Positions 44,101 to 53,015 of a stretch of DNA of 64,000 nucleotides are shown here, piece by piece (position 1 is the stretch's first letter; the number at the start of each line of letters is the position of its first letter). The position numbers were made by a program, and so were the translations under genes. This DNA comes from an uncultured Alphaproteobacteria bacterium (GTDB lineage Bacteria > Pseudomonadota > Alphaproteobacteria > RF32 > CAG-239), in contig CALXTN010000003.1 of NCBI GenBank assembly GCA_944391405.1, positions 30,364 to 94,363 of the forward strand. The letters run 5' to 3'. Under the pieces are notes generated by a model, which was not told the DNA's origin, made no database searches, and saw nothing but the letters and a program-made list of their open reading frames with translations.

Positions 44101-46403
44101 ACTTAAGTGATTGGATGTTTAATGCTATTTTTAGTGCTGTTTACCATAACGCTTCTTTTTCCGATATTCTTAAATTTACGTATGATGGGAATCTAGCTAA
44201 TCCTACACTCAAATTAGATTTGAGCGAAAGTATTAAGAGAATTAGCGAAATTGAAGATAAAATTCGTAATGCCCGTCAATATAAAGAAAAGGAAAAAATG
44301 GAAAAAATTGGGGGAAAGATTCAGTCTTTACAAAGAGCTATCGATGGTGTGCTTCAGGATATTAATCGTTTGACTCTTGATGTTGTTCGTTTTAAGCCTG
44401 TCACACAAAATGAAAATGTTGTTTCTGTTTATCAAGACAATCTTAAAACTATTTCTCAAGTTGAAATTAATATCAAGAAAATGAAAGATTTGCTTAATAA
44501 TTTTCCTGATGAAAAATCTTTGATGAATATTGAAGCTGAATTTGGTGCTGAAAAGGCTAAATTAAAATATATACCAAAAGTTTTAGAGGAAAATTTCATT
44601 GTTGACAGCAAGTATATTTTTGATGATACTTTTAATAAAATTGCATGGATATACAATTTATCACAAAATAATTATGCTTACCATCGTAGTTTAACAGATG
44701 TCTATATGGCTCAAGTTGAACTTCTTAAATCAAGTACAACTCCAGTGAGCGAGGAAGATACAAAGAAGCTGGTCGATGGTATTGATAAGACTAAAGAAGT
44801 TATGGATAATATTAGTGCTTTGCATGGTAAAATCCGCGACAACTATTTAAATATTATTGATTCTGTTAAAGTTTCACAAATGAAAGAAAATAATGAAATT
44901 GCAAAACAGGCTTTGGAAACTTTACTCACTTATTCTAAACAACTCTATAACGATATTGTTATTAATATTGATGATTTTAGATCTGTTTTAGGTATCAATT
45001 CCCGTGATTATGATCAATATCTAATTTACCCTCCTGAAAGTATTACTGATATTGATATTAATCAACCTACAATAAAAAATGGAACAAGTAACCAATCATC
45101 TACCCTTAAAACTTCATCAGATTCAGACTTGGAGATAACTCCTTCCTCAGAGGAAAAAAATTCGACTATAAATTCCACCTCTTCTGATGATCATAGTGTA
45201 GGAAAAGATGCTTTTAATTTGACTTTTCAATCATCTGTATCTAGTGGTCTATCTGATATCTTAACAAGGCTTAAAAATGAAAAAGATAGTCTTAATGAGT
45301 TAAAAATTGCTACTAATTTAGACTTTGGCGGACTTTCGGATATTATTAAGGAAAGCTCACTTCAAACTGTATCTACTGGAATTGCTGACACTATTTTAAA
45401 AATGGAAAATATTAAAAACGAAATTCGAATCTCTCAGACTACTCAACCTGTTGATTTGATTCAACATGACAAGATTTCAGCACCTAGTAGCATTTCCGCT
45501 AATGTTATTGCTTCTGAGAATAAAAAAAGTGAAGATAAAACGGATAGGAAACAACTTACAGATAATGAATATAATAGATTGCTAGTTGCAGCAACTGATG
45601 ATAATCTTTTAGAAAAAACCAAAGCAGCCATAGCTAAAATTCTATCAAAAATTACAAAACAAGAAAATGTTTTAGCTGAAAGTATTGCAGAAAATAATTC
45701 TTCTCAAACCATTACAGCTTCTAATCAAGAACTTATTGGTAGCAATGATAAAACATCTTTTTTAAATCAGAAAGAAGATGCCTTTTTATCTGAAAATACT
45801 GATAATATTGTAACTGCACAATCCGATACTGTTAAATCATCAGTTGATAATGAAGAAAAATCTTCCTTAAAAGTTAATCCTGTTATTGCGCTTAATATTG
45901 GAAAAGAAACTACTCCTGAAGTTTCTGAAAACAAAATTGAAAAAATTACACGCAGAACTAAATTTAAAAAGATTGCTGCTACTGATAATACACCTGTTGC
46001 TAAACCATTATCACAAGAGCAAATAGACAAATTTTCACATTATCTTGATGATGCTCTTAAAGACAATGAAGAAAATCCTACTAGCACGCAAATATTACTT
46101 GCGGCTCTTCCAAACCCTAATCTTTCTTTAGATATAAAACAGATTAACACCTTAAATGAAGATGTTTTTATTGTTTCTGAAACTTCCGACAATGAAATTG
46201 TTGCTGAAAATAGCGTCTATGTTTTAAAACACAAAACTTCTGACTTTCCTCAATTTAGTGGTATTGTTGGTAAAGAAATGTTAAAAAATCTTAATGTTCC
46301 GTCGACAACACCGGACAGACATAAATACTTATTTGCGGCAAATTCTACATATCATTTAAATTTTTCTGGAAATGTTTCTAAAAAAACGGCTCTTACAGAT
46401 TAA
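41157..46403 (+). CDS. Giant AsmA-family envelope protein
   Basis: A 1748-residue protein starting at GTG 41157 (AGGAG 6 bp upstream). A signal-anchor helix (residues ~3-22) is followed by the AsmA N-terminal domain (ALVAQRFSQITGLKAVIEGN, LFPSPKFSASKV). A very long beta-rich repeat region runs to about residue 1020 and includes the AsmA_2-like block DLNLSDWMFNAIF. Residues ~1025-1280 are helical/coiled coil and ~1295-1748 form a Ser/Thr/Asn/Glu-rich tail with little complexity. AsmA-like proteins are bridge-like lipid-transfer proteins between inner and outer membrane. The helical region and tail are not part of the usual family. A TATAAT box lies at 41099-41104 without a good -35. Confidence 0.82.
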   Translation: MLKKIIVGILCFIILASTGCGIYIYTLDWNKHKALVAQRFSQITGLKAVIEGNLDVKLFPSPKFSASKVKFYPNSGGKTPLIVVNDLTANVELMPILDNNFIVKSMTLSNATAYLEINEKGVSNWDGVGKNTINKSGNIEVSFNDVRVTNSILSYKNLQDKSQFDINSVSANISASALSGPYKANGKFIHNNSEILFKGNIAKNDELKMKIELANASTGSIITLDGSLGANAKGTVTLDTKSLYDISNIILGDDIISNKYSLPLYLSFQYKNDASILKLDNFTTKFDKYTAGSGTVIINRAVDIPQINASFDLTKFDLTLFEKIAQDIVDYTKSGKKFAESFFAGYDLSLSAKATSAWYNNAEARNLTMSLAIKQNMIDIARFGIIMPGDTIIKTVGKINLNNGIDYIFNQTFNTKDLKTFASIFNFDLAKLAPNDSQKSIFKRAQADVKIVGNMNSLKISIPRASIDATDLSGNLGIVQKDKTFVLADINVSKVILDRYLLGVPSNLKTASLRDKFVYQMNLLPWNKDFNIDAEINADSVVYNDIPMEKLILHFTSENDNFDVTQFSAKNFAGASINLKMNANNVFTNPYFNELSFDVKTNNFPLFSSSLGIDTGNKNLFKRKLFAIQGALSGEFDNFSLSSIQKFGDTEFAYTGSVGRKAGKPLNIDGDFELKTNNFNSFVKALNFNYSADIPVTTFTMSSKIRGTYDKFDLKDINAYLGANAIKGSIQFDNTLLTPSLVASLDFDKFDADRWFNLNKNSIKVPLLKSTDTFISKNLSDQKIDYSSLSKINFNIKASANQLNFYGQTYTEAKTDISLKDKLLKVASFDASIDKSIINLRFDLNAGDLPKIDGYFKIKDVKTPEFGGALYVIENGWLTAEGTFNAPIVSEADFFENLNSKGKFTFTNTAVRGWDLDIIKFELEQRKNIAGFEDTVQNSLKSGKSSFSKIRGSYNINKGYIVADSVIWESPVVNMNMKFDLNLSDWMFNAIFSAVYHNASFSDILKFTYDGNLANPTLKLDLSESIKRISEIEDKIRNARQYKEKEKMEKIGGKIQSLQRAIDGVLQDINRLTLDVVRFKPVTQNENVVSVYQDNLKTISQVEINIKKMKDLLNNFPDEKSLMNIEAEFGAEKAKLKYIPKVLEENFIVDSKYIFDDTFNKIAWIYNLSQNNYAYHRSLTDVYMAQVELLKSSTTPVSEEDTKKLVDGIDKTKEVMDNISALHGKIRDNYLNIIDSVKVSQMKENNEIAKQALETLLTYSKQLYNDIVINIDDFRSVLGINSRDYDQYLIYPPESITDIDINQPTIKNGTSNQSSTLKTSSDSDLEITPSSEEKNSTINSTSSDDHSVGKDAFNLTFQSSVSSGLSDILTRLKNEKDSLNELKIATNLDFGGLSDIIKESSLQTVSTGIADTILKMENIKNEIRISQTTQPVDLIQHDKISAPSSISANVIASENKKSEDKTDRKQLTDNEYNRLLVAATDDNLLEKTKAAIAKILSKITKQENVLAESIAENNSSQTITASNQELIGSNDKTSFLNQKEDAFLSENTDNIVTAQSDTVKSSVDNEEKSSLKVNPVIALNIGKETTPEVSENKIEKITRRTKFKKIAATDNTPVAKPLSQEQIDKFSHYLDDALKDNEENPTSTQILLAALPNPNLSLDIKQINTLNEDVFIVSETSDNEIVAENSVYVLKHKTSDFPQFSGIVGKEMLKNLNVPSTTPDRHKYLFAANSTYHLNFSGNVSKKTALTD

Positions 46404-46488
46404 ATTTCATTTGTTGTTAATTTATATTTCTAATTGATTATCTTCCTATTTTAGTTTATTTTATATTTAGTATAATTTGGAGTTTGAG

Positions 46489-47382
46489 ATGTTTGCACGT
46501 CCTGAGGTTGTGGTTTTACCTGTTGCAGGGTTATCTACCAGAAATTTACCGGCTACAAAAGCTATGCATAAAGGTTTTTTATGCTTAAATAATCTACCTA
46601 TTATTCAATATGCTGTCGACGCTTGCGCTGAAGCTGGTGCAAAGGAAGTTATTTTTGTATATAGTGATAATACAAGTAAAAGTATGTATGAACATTATTT
46701 TACTCCTAATAAAAAACTTGAAGAAAGATTATTGAGAAGTGATAAATTAGAGTTATGGGAGGCTCTTAAGCGAACAATTCCTGAAGGCATGAAATTTTCA
46801 TTTGCTTGCCAAGATGAACCAAAAGGAAATGGACACGCTATTCTCTGTGCAAAAGATATTATCGGAAAGCGTGATTTTATGGTTATGTGGGTTGATGATG
46901 TTTATGTTTGCCCTGGGCAAGGCATTCTCTCTCAATTGTTAGATGTCTATGAAAAGTTTGGTGGTATTGTTGAAAATGTTATAAAGTTTCCTAAAGATCA
47001 GCTTTCTCGTTATGGTGTGTTAACTGGTGTTCAATGCGATAATAACGTTATTTTAGCTAAAGGTGTGGTTGAAAAACCTAAAGTTGAGGAGATTGATTCA
47101 GATTATGCCAGTATGGGACCTTATGTATTGCCGAATCTAATTCTTGATTTATTACCACAAGTTACCAGAGGTTCAAATGGAGAAATTAACTTGACCGATG
47201 CTATTAATTTAGCTGCCCAACAAGGTTGCCCTCTTAGAGGCGTTATAACTAATGCTGAGCGTTACGATTGTGGCACGAATGAAGAACTGGCTAAATCCAA
47301 TATTCGCCTTTCGATACGCGAAAATAAAGTACTTTATGACGAAGCTGTTAAAACTATTAAAGAACTTAATCAGCAGCTTTAA
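46489..47382 (+). CDS. GalU-like nucleotidyltransferase (divergent)
   Basis: A 297-residue NTP-transferase most similar in layout to UTP-glucose-1-phosphate uridylyltransferase. It has an N-terminal GLSTRNLPATKAMHKG nucleotide loop, a WVDDVYV metal-binding region and the RYDCGTNEE end block. The canonical loop is GxGTRxLPxTKxxPKE; here Gly is Ser, Pro is His and Glu is Gly, so substrate or activity may differ. The start is ATG 46489 with GGAG 6 bp upstream. The gene is monocistronic and convergent with the DUF3137 gene, sharing 4 bp. Confidence 0.78.
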   Translation: MFARPEVVVLPVAGLSTRNLPATKAMHKGFLCLNNLPIIQYAVDACAEAGAKEVIFVYSDNTSKSMYEHYFTPNKKLEERLLRSDKLELWEALKRTIPEGMKFSFACQDEPKGNGHAILCAKDIIGKRDFMVMWVDDVYVCPGQGILSQLLDVYEKFGGIVENVIKFPKDQLSRYGVLTGVQCDNNVILAKGVVEKPKVEEIDSDYASMGPYVLPNLILDLLPQVTRGSNGEINLTDAINLAAQQGCPLRGVITNAERYDCGTNEELAKSNIRLSIRENKVLYDEAVKTIKELNQQL

Positions 47383-48368
47383 TTTGTCTGCATTTGCGCT
47401 TGTTTTTTATTTAGGCGCAGTGTTGTTATGATAGAAAACAAAAGGTACAGTTCATCAAAATTTTGAGCTATCCTTTTTTTATTAATTACTGAACGGAAGA
47501 AATTTGAACATTCAAATGTATTTTTCTTTGTTTCTATTTTTATCATCACGTGTTGTCTGAAAAAACTAAACTCAATTTTTGAAAATATATCTTGCAACTT
47601 CTCCATGTATTCTAGCATAACAGGTGTTAAAATATAACGTGCTTCTATTTGATTATCTGAATATACTTCAAATTTTTTTTCAAATTCAGGTGATTCAAGT
47701 CCTACTCGCTGTAAATTTTGATATTTTGTAATTATATTTAACCATCCTTTATCTTTGACAACTACAGTCTTTCCTTCAAATTGTTTATTCATATCAGCAT
47801 AAAAAATCAAACCTCTATCTTTGGAAACATATACTTTTTCTCTTCTTTGATATTTTTCATTATACCTTTTCTCTTGCTTAAAACGATGGTATTCCATAAT
47901 TTGCACAGTAACATTTTGATATGTTCCGCTAAAACAATCTTCACCACGCATTACGCCTTTATCTCGAAATAACATTGATTCATCCATTAAATCTAATGGT
48001 AATTCGGGATTATACAAATAAGAAAATTCTCCAAAAAATTCTGCTAAAATGGGTAGCAGGCTTTCTTTGCTGCGACGATAGTAACTTAGCATTGGCCAGC
48101 ATAACAATAGTATTATGATGCTTCCCAAAGCTCCATAAGCACCATTTCCTTGTGATGCCCCACTTATTATATCTTGAAGATTTGTTGCAATAAAACCTAT
48201 CCAAACAATAAGAACAATTATTATCATGATAAATGTATAAAAATAACGTTTTCTCGTTTTTTCGATTTTTTCCAACATTGGCAGAATCTTTTCATCATAA
48301 TATTGGTTAAAATGATTTTGCGCCTCTATGTATTCCGGCGTTATCATATATTTCCATTGTTTTGACAT
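47379..48368 (-). CDS. DUF3137-type membrane protein
   Basis: A 329-residue protein with two transmembrane helices (residues ~42-64 and ~78-96), a short linker between them and a cytosolic C-terminal domain of ~230 residues. The arrangement of an N-terminal helix with IEKTRKRY, two close membrane segments and the FSGTYQNVTVQIMEYH region resembles DUF3137 (Galanin-like) proteins. Function is unknown. It is convergent with the GalU-like gene and divergent from the nucleoside-recognition gene. Confidence 0.55.
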   Translation of the reverse strand: MSKQWKYMITPEYIEAQNHFNQYYDEKILPMLEKIEKTRKRYFYTFIMIIIVLIVWIGFIATNLQDIISGASQGNGAYGALGSIIILLLCWPMLSYYRRSKESLLPILAEFFGEFSYLYNPELPLDLMDESMLFRDKGVMRGEDCFSGTYQNVTVQIMEYHRFKQEKRYNEKYQRREKVYVSKDRGLIFYADMNKQFEGKTVVVKDKGWLNIITKYQNLQRVGLESPEFEKKFEVYSDNQIEARYILTPVMLEYMEKLQDIFSKIEFSFFRQHVMIKIETKKNTFECSNFFRSVINKKRIAQNFDELYLLFSIITTLRLNKKQAQMQTN

Positions 48369-48449
48369 GACATACTTCCTTTGGCGATTTTTTAATCTTT
48401 TCCATATATTATGTGTACAATATCTTAAATATTTACTAAGCGGGGAATA

Positions 48450-49682
48450 ATGATTAATATCTTATGGGCTGGAATGTTTTTATGTGCGCTTATTGTAGCT
48501 TTGTATCAACTTATTTATTTGCAAAATTATGATATTTTTTCGCAAATCACCAAAGCTATTTTTCAAAATGCACAAAGTGCCGTTGAAATTTCTATCGGTC
48601 TTATCGGTATTTTAAGCTTTTGGTTAGGTGTCTTGAAACTGGTTGAAAATTCTCATATTGCAGAAAAAATTTCTGAAAAACTTACCCCTCTTTTTAAAGT
48701 GCTTATGAAAGATGTTCCTGCCAATAGTCCAGCTATTTCTACGGTTGTTCTTAATATGGCTGCAAATTTTTTGGGACTCGATAATGCCGCTACACCTATG
48801 GGACTGAAAGCTATGGAACAGTTACAAGTTCATAATCCTTCAAAAGATGAAGCCAGTGATGCGCAAATTCTTTTTATGATACTTAATGCTTCTTCCGTAA
48901 CGCTTATTCCTATTACCATTTTTATGTATCGTGCGCAGATGGGGGCATCTCATCCAACTGATGTTTTTATTCCGATTTTATTAGCAACTTCTGTTTCTAC
49001 CCTGACAGGATTTATGCTTGTTGCTATTCGGCAAAAAATCAATCTTGCGGATAAAACTTTATTAAAATGGCTTGGTGCTTTTATTTTGCTAATTCTTGTG
49101 CTTACTCTTCTCTTTCTGAATTTAGATCCTTCGCAAAGATTGGTTCTTTCTTCTGCGCTCGGAAACATTATTCTTATTCTACTCTTAGGTGCGGTTATTT
49201 ATATCTCGCTAAAAAACAAAATCAAATGCTACGAAGTTTTTGTAGATGGTGCAAAAGAAGGTTTTTCAATTGCAATAAATATTTTGCCTTATTTGTTAGC
49301 TATGCTTGTTGCTATTGGAGTTTTTAGAGCTTCCGGTATTTTAGATATGATTATGGATGGTATCAAATATATTTGTGGCTGGCTACAAATTGATTCAAGC
49401 TTTGCTGATGCTCTCCCCACCGCTTTTATGAAACCATTATCAGGAAGCGGAGCTCGCGCTATGATGATTGAAACTATGCAAACCTTTGGTCCTGATAGTT
49501 TTGCTGCTTTTGCTTCTTCTGTTATTCAAGGTTCTACTGAAACAACGTTTTACGTCTTGACGGTTTATTTTGGAGCTATTAATATCTCTAAAACCAGATA
49601 TGCTCTTAAATATGCCCTTTTATCCGATTTTGCAGGGATTTTGGCGGCTATTGGATTTGCTTATATGTTTTATTCTAAATAA
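48450..49682 (+). CDS. SpmA/SpmB-fused nucleoside-recognition (Gate domain) membrane protein
   Basis: A 410-residue polytopic membrane protein combining both halves (SpmA-like and SpmB-like) seen as separate spore maturation proteins in Bacillus. The conserved blocks are NSPAISTVVLNMAANFLGLD with NAATPMGLKAM in the first half, and FMKPLSGSGARAMM with SVIQGSTETTFYVLTVYFG in the second. Fused forms occur in many non-sporulating bacteria, so no sporulation role is implied. The transported molecule is unknown. Start ATG 48450 follows GGGGA. It may be co-transcribed with dtd 18 bp downstream. Confidence 0.88.
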   Translation: MINILWAGMFLCALIVALYQLIYLQNYDIFSQITKAIFQNAQSAVEISIGLIGILSFWLGVLKLVENSHIAEKISEKLTPLFKVLMKDVPANSPAISTVVLNMAANFLGLDNAATPMGLKAMEQLQVHNPSKDEASDAQILFMILNASSVTLIPITIFMYRAQMGASHPTDVFIPILLATSVSTLTGFMLVAIRQKINLADKTLLKWLGAFILLILVLTLLFLNLDPSQRLVLSSALGNIILILLLGAVIYISLKNKIKCYEVFVDGAKEGFSIAINILPYLLAMLVAIGVFRASGILDMIMDGIKYICGWLQIDSSFADALPTAFMKPLSGSGARAMMIETMQTFGPDSFAAFASSVIQGSTETTFYVLTVYFGAINISKTRYALKYALLSDFAGILAAIGFAYMFYSK

Positions 49683-49700
49683 TATTTGGAGTTATTGGCT

Positions 49701-50138
49701 ATGAAATTGTTAGTTCAGAGAGTATTAAGCGCTCATGTTGAAGTCAACCAGCAAGTCGTCGGACAAATTCAAAAAGGGATGTTGGTCTTTTTAGGCGTTG
49801 AAAAAGGCGATACAAAACAGCAAGCCGAATTTTTAGCTAATAAACTCACAAACTTACGCATTTTTGAAGATGATGCTGGAAAGATGAATTTATCCGTTAA
49901 AGATGTAAGCGGCGATATCCTTGTGGTTTCACAGTTTACCCTCGCGGCAGATATTTCTCGTGGTAATCGCCCCGGTTTTGATAATGCCGAACTGCCCGAA
50001 CTCGCAAATAAAATGTATTTGTACTTTCTTGAATTATTAAAAAATAAAGGAATTACTCCACAGACAGGTATTTTTCAAACTGATATGAAGGTTCATTTGA
50101 TTAATGATGGACCTTGTACTTTTTGGCTCTCTAAATAG
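49701..50138 (+). CDS. dtd: D-aminoacyl-tRNA deacylase
   Basis: Dtd hydrolyses D-aminoacyl-tRNAs and mischarged Gly-tRNA-Ala. The 145-residue protein has SQFTLAAD near residue 79 and the cross-subunit NDGPCTF motif near the C-terminus (canonical NxGPVTF). The start is ATG 49701; an upstream in-frame TTG at 49686 lies in the ribosome-binding-site region and is not used. Confidence 0.96.
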   Translation: MKLLVQRVLSAHVEVNQQVVGQIQKGMLVFLGVEKGDTKQQAEFLANKLTNLRIFEDDAGKMNLSVKDVSGDILVVSQFTLAADISRGNRPGFDNAELPELANKMYLYFLELLKNKGITPQTGIFQTDMKVHLINDGPCTFWLSK

Positions 50139-50996
50139 TTAATCTCTCAGCAGGCTGTTTAATTTACCTGATAAAGCATTTATACCGTCTTCTAATAATT
50201 TTTCTATTAGCTTATGAGCTATTTCTTGAGTGTTTTGCTCTTTGCTAATTATAATATAGCGGTTTTGTGTTTCCGAATCGACTAAGGTTCCGTCGTTTTT
50301 TCTTAGTTCTATCATTACGGACATACTGTATCGACTATTCTTTTCATTAATTGGTTCTAATTTAGATAAAATCAGTTTTGGTACAAGAAAGTAGTCTGCC
50401 AATTCTTGACTTTCCGTTACTAGTACATGTGGTTCAAAACTCAATTGTTCAGTTATTTTTGTTGTAAAAATTGAAGTTGTTTTCCCATTGTAATATTCCA
50501 TTTCTTTAATATACAACAGAGGATGTGTGCTATCTGTTTCATATATAGACTTGGGTAAAACTGTATTTACTTGTTTGGCTATTTTTTCTGCTTTATCTTC
50601 ATTTAAATACGGTAATTTTTCTGTTGAGGCAATTTCAGCTATTTGTTCTTTAGCTAATTTTCCACTTATTTCTAAACATATTTTTTCATTATCGTCTTGA
50701 ACGGTGATTACTGTTACATCGTTTAGCGCCTTATCTGCTATTCGGTAAGCCAATATATTGTAACTATGATCATCCATATTTTGCGCTACTGCTTTTACTT
50801 CAGGACATTTTTTTACCGCCATTAAAACGGCTTTATCGTATGCTTTGTAGCGGATTTCTGAACGAGTTTGCTCCTCATTTATTTCCGAACATGCCGTTCC
50901 TCTTACATCTACAAAAAAACTGTCTGCCCTAGCCTGACTGATTGTATTAATCAGCATTCCCAAAACAGACAGTTTTATTAGTATAGATTTCATCAT
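50139..50996 (-). CDS. Periplasmic protein of unknown function (LPP20/FlgT-like N-terminal region)
   Basis: A 285-residue protein with a signal peptide (cleavage probably after SQARA). The first ~100 mature residues (FFVDVRGTACSEI, EIRYKAYDKAVLMAVKKC) resemble the N-terminal domain of LPP20/FlgT-type proteins, and the second half contains a nucleotide-sugar-free beta-rich domain of the TolB-N/CsgG style (weak). The start is ATG 50996; TTG 50999 is possible. It follows the Pro-rich lipoprotein gene with no intergenic space, so the pair likely acts together in the envelope. Confidence 0.55.
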   Translation of the reverse strand: MMKSILIKLSVLGMLINTISQARADSFFVDVRGTACSEINEEQTRSEIRYKAYDKAVLMAVKKCPEVKAVAQNMDDHSYNILAYRIADKALNDVTVITVQDDNEKICLEISGKLAKEQIAEIASTEKLPYLNEDKAEKIAKQVNTVLPKSIYETDSTHPLLYIKEMEYYNGKTTSIFTTKITEQLSFEPHVLVTESQELADYFLVPKLILSKLEPINEKNSRYSMSVMIELRKNDGTLVDSETQNRYIIISKEQNTQEIAHKLIEKLLEDGINALSGKLNSLLRD

Positions 50997-50999
50997 CAA

Positions 51000-51950
51000 C
51001 TATTCTTGTACTTGTCTGATAATTTCTACCCATTCATTTACTTTTTTACCATTTTTATCAAACATTGCTAATTTGTACTGCAATGCAGGTGTTACGTTAT
51101 CCGGCGCAACATACCAATCAGCTGATGTGTCTACAACAAAATCTGCGTTGTTTATGTTATTTACAACTTCGTATGTTTTGGAGCCACTAATAATATCTTT
51201 TGTAGCACCTTTCAAACGATGACTGCCATATGGTAAATCTGAACTTAACAATTTAGTGTCTTTAATATAAATTGTTCTTGTTTTACCACTATCGTAAATT
51301 GCAGATGTGTCTTGTAACATACGGTTTGTTGCACGTGTTGCCACAACAATGTATGCTTCCGGAGAATACTTTGCTACTGCTGCGGCATCTACTTTAGCAT
51401 TTGCAGATTTCATACCTACAACTTCTGAATGATATGGATTTTGTTTTACTGTTACTTCAACAGTATCTCCTGCAGGAGCGGCTTGTGAAGCCATGGGGGC
51501 TACTGGAGCATAACCACTGTAGCTAACTTCTGCCGGAATGATTTCTTCATGAGTTGTTACAACTGGTTCACATACATCTTTACCGCATGGTTCTTCCATT
51601 GTAGTTGTCGTTGTGATAATTTTCTTGGTTGTTGTTACTTTTGGTTGTGGCATTGGTTGGCAGCCACAAGGTTGCATACATGTCGGTTGGTAGCAAGGTT
51701 GAGCTACTTCTGCACATGGGCAATCATAAACAGGTTGCGGAGCCGGAATATATACAGGTTCCGGTTTTACAACCATAGGTGCCGGAACTGGAGCCGGTGA
51801 CATTGGCATTGGCGCTGGCTCTATAACTGGAGCTTGGTCTTCATAAACGGTTTCATCAAAAGTTACGTTGTCAACCTCTTCCCACTGGTTTTCGCTGCAA
51901 GAGCAAGCTGCCAGCATTGTACAGGTAATGACACTTATTATTCTTTTCAT
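51000..51950 (-). CDS. Pro/Cys-rich lipoprotein with LpoB-like C-terminal domain
   Basis: A lipoprotein signal with lipobox LAAC (Cys16) opens this 316-residue protein. Residues ~35-75 form a PAP-repeat stretch (APMPMSPAPVPAPM), ~75-115 a cluster with about nine Cys (CPCAEVAQPC, CMQPCGCQP), then a Thr-rich linker. The C-terminal ~150 residues (VVATRATNRMLQD, TIYIKDTKLLSSDLPYG, DFVVDTSADWYV) have the spacing of LpoB/CsgG-fold domains that activate penicillin-binding proteins. The LpoB assignment is tentative. The Pro-rich part could span the periplasm. It shares an operon with the following periplasmic protein. Confidence 0.6.
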   Translation of the reverse strand: MKRIISVITCTMLAACSCSENQWEEVDNVTFDETVYEDQAPVIEPAPMPMSPAPVPAPMVVKPEPVYIPAPQPVYDCPCAEVAQPCYQPTCMQPCGCQPMPQPKVTTTKKIITTTTTMEEPCGKDVCEPVVTTHEEIIPAEVSYSGYAPVAPMASQAAPAGDTVEVTVKQNPYHSEVVGMKSANAKVDAAAVAKYSPEAYIVVATRATNRMLQDTSAIYDSGKTRTIYIKDTKLLSSDLPYGSHRLKGATKDIISGSKTYEVVNNINNADFVVDTSADWYVAPDNVTPALQYKLAMFDKNGKKVNEWVEIIRQVQE

Positions 51951-52083
51951 TGGGCATCTCCTACTAAATTATTGTTATTTATACTAATAGCGCCAAGCAA
52001 TTAAAAATTTCTTAAGTTTTTGATTTACTTTTGCCTTTTTTTATGTTACTTCCCTCTCTAAGCTAATACTCTATGAGGTTGTT

Positions 52084-52524
52084 ATGACGATTACTTTTGC
52101 TTCTTTTATATTTGCTTTTTTATTTTTATTTAAAGCCGTACAAAAAAATACTTTTTTTATTCTTTATGCCACTGCGATGATTTTAGCATCTTATTATTGC
52201 GAAAATCAACTAGGATGGCACGTCAGACCGTTCTCAAAAGTTGCTATTATGCTTTTTGTTCTTTTTCATTTGCCTTTGATTAATTTTTTTACGTTCGTTG
52301 CTTATGGACGAGATAAAAAACACGCTCAAAAAGGAGAATGGCGCATTCCTGAGATTCAATTACATACATTAGAGTTACTTGGCGGTACTATCGGCGCTAT
52401 TATTGGACAGAAATTCTTTCATCATAAAAATAAGAAAAAATCTTATATGGCTACTTTTTTTGCAACAATTGTCATTCAAGTAGGCGTTATTATATATATA
52501 TTGAGAGCTCTTAGACTTTTGTAA
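52084..52524 (+). CDS. DUF1294 membrane protein
   Basis: A 146-residue protein with four predicted transmembrane segments and the DUF1294 core block: FVAYGRDKKHAQKGEWRIPE followed by LHTLELLGGTIGA and QKFFHHKNKKKSY. The function of the family is unknown. The gene is convergent with the ybjN-like gene 5 bp away. Confidence 0.85.
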   Translation: MTITFASFIFAFLFLFKAVQKNTFFILYATAMILASYYCENQLGWHVRPFSKVAIMLFVLFHLPLINFFTFVAYGRDKKHAQKGEWRIPEIQLHTLELLGGTIGAIIGQKFFHHKNKKKSYMATFFATIVIQVGVIIYILRALRLL

Positions 52525-52529
52525 AATTC

Positions 52530-53015
52530 CTATATAACCATTGCACTAGTATATAATGCTTGAGTAGGTTCTATGTTTTGGCGCATAACGGCATTAAATA
52601 TCGGATAAACTCGCTCGCATTCCATTATGGATAATTCTATAATTTTACTTATTTTATGAGAGAATAGTTCTTCATTATCTTGTAAAATCAGAGAGTGCTT
52701 GAATATTGGCATTTTTTGCTCACTCCAATAGGCAAAATGCCCTAACCATAAATTTTCATTTAGCATTGCCAATAATTCAAACATTTTTGCCCTATCAACG
52801 TTTGATGTTTCAATATTTAGCAAGCATGACATATGCACACAGCGAAGATGTTCTTCATAGGCAAAAAATATCAGCATATTATCCCATTTGCCTTGAACTT
52901 CGGCAACCAGCTCATTATCTTTTCGGCGATCATATGAAACTTTGTCTCGGGAGAAAATCCCTTCTATCGTATCAATCGGATTATATAAATCTTCTTCTAT
53001 TGCTAAATTTATCAC
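52530..53015 (-). CDS. YbjN-domain protein
   Basis: A 161-residue soluble protein of the YbjN family (type III chaperone-like fold). Recognisable pieces are NPIDTIEGIFSRDKVSYDRR at the start, ELVAEVQGKWDNMLIFFAY, LLAMLNENLWLGHFAYW and a C-terminal helix. It is related to sensory/stress regulators but has no fixed biochemical function. GTG 53015 is the start, with GAGGG 7 bp upstream; no in-frame ATG fits. Confidence 0.75.
   Translation of the reverse strand: MINLAIEEDLYNPIDTIEGIFSRDKVSYDRRKDNELVAEVQGKWDNMLIFFAYEEHLRCVHMSCLLNIETSNVDRAKMFELLAMLNENLWLGHFAYWSEQKMPIFKHSLILQDNEELFSHKISKIIELSIMECERVYPIFNAVMRQNIEPTQALYTSAMVI

Noticed and set aside
48450..49682. Evidence for sporulation from the SpmA/SpmB-like protein
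   Set aside because: Fused SpmA/SpmB-type proteins are widespread in non-sporulating Gram-negative bacteria.
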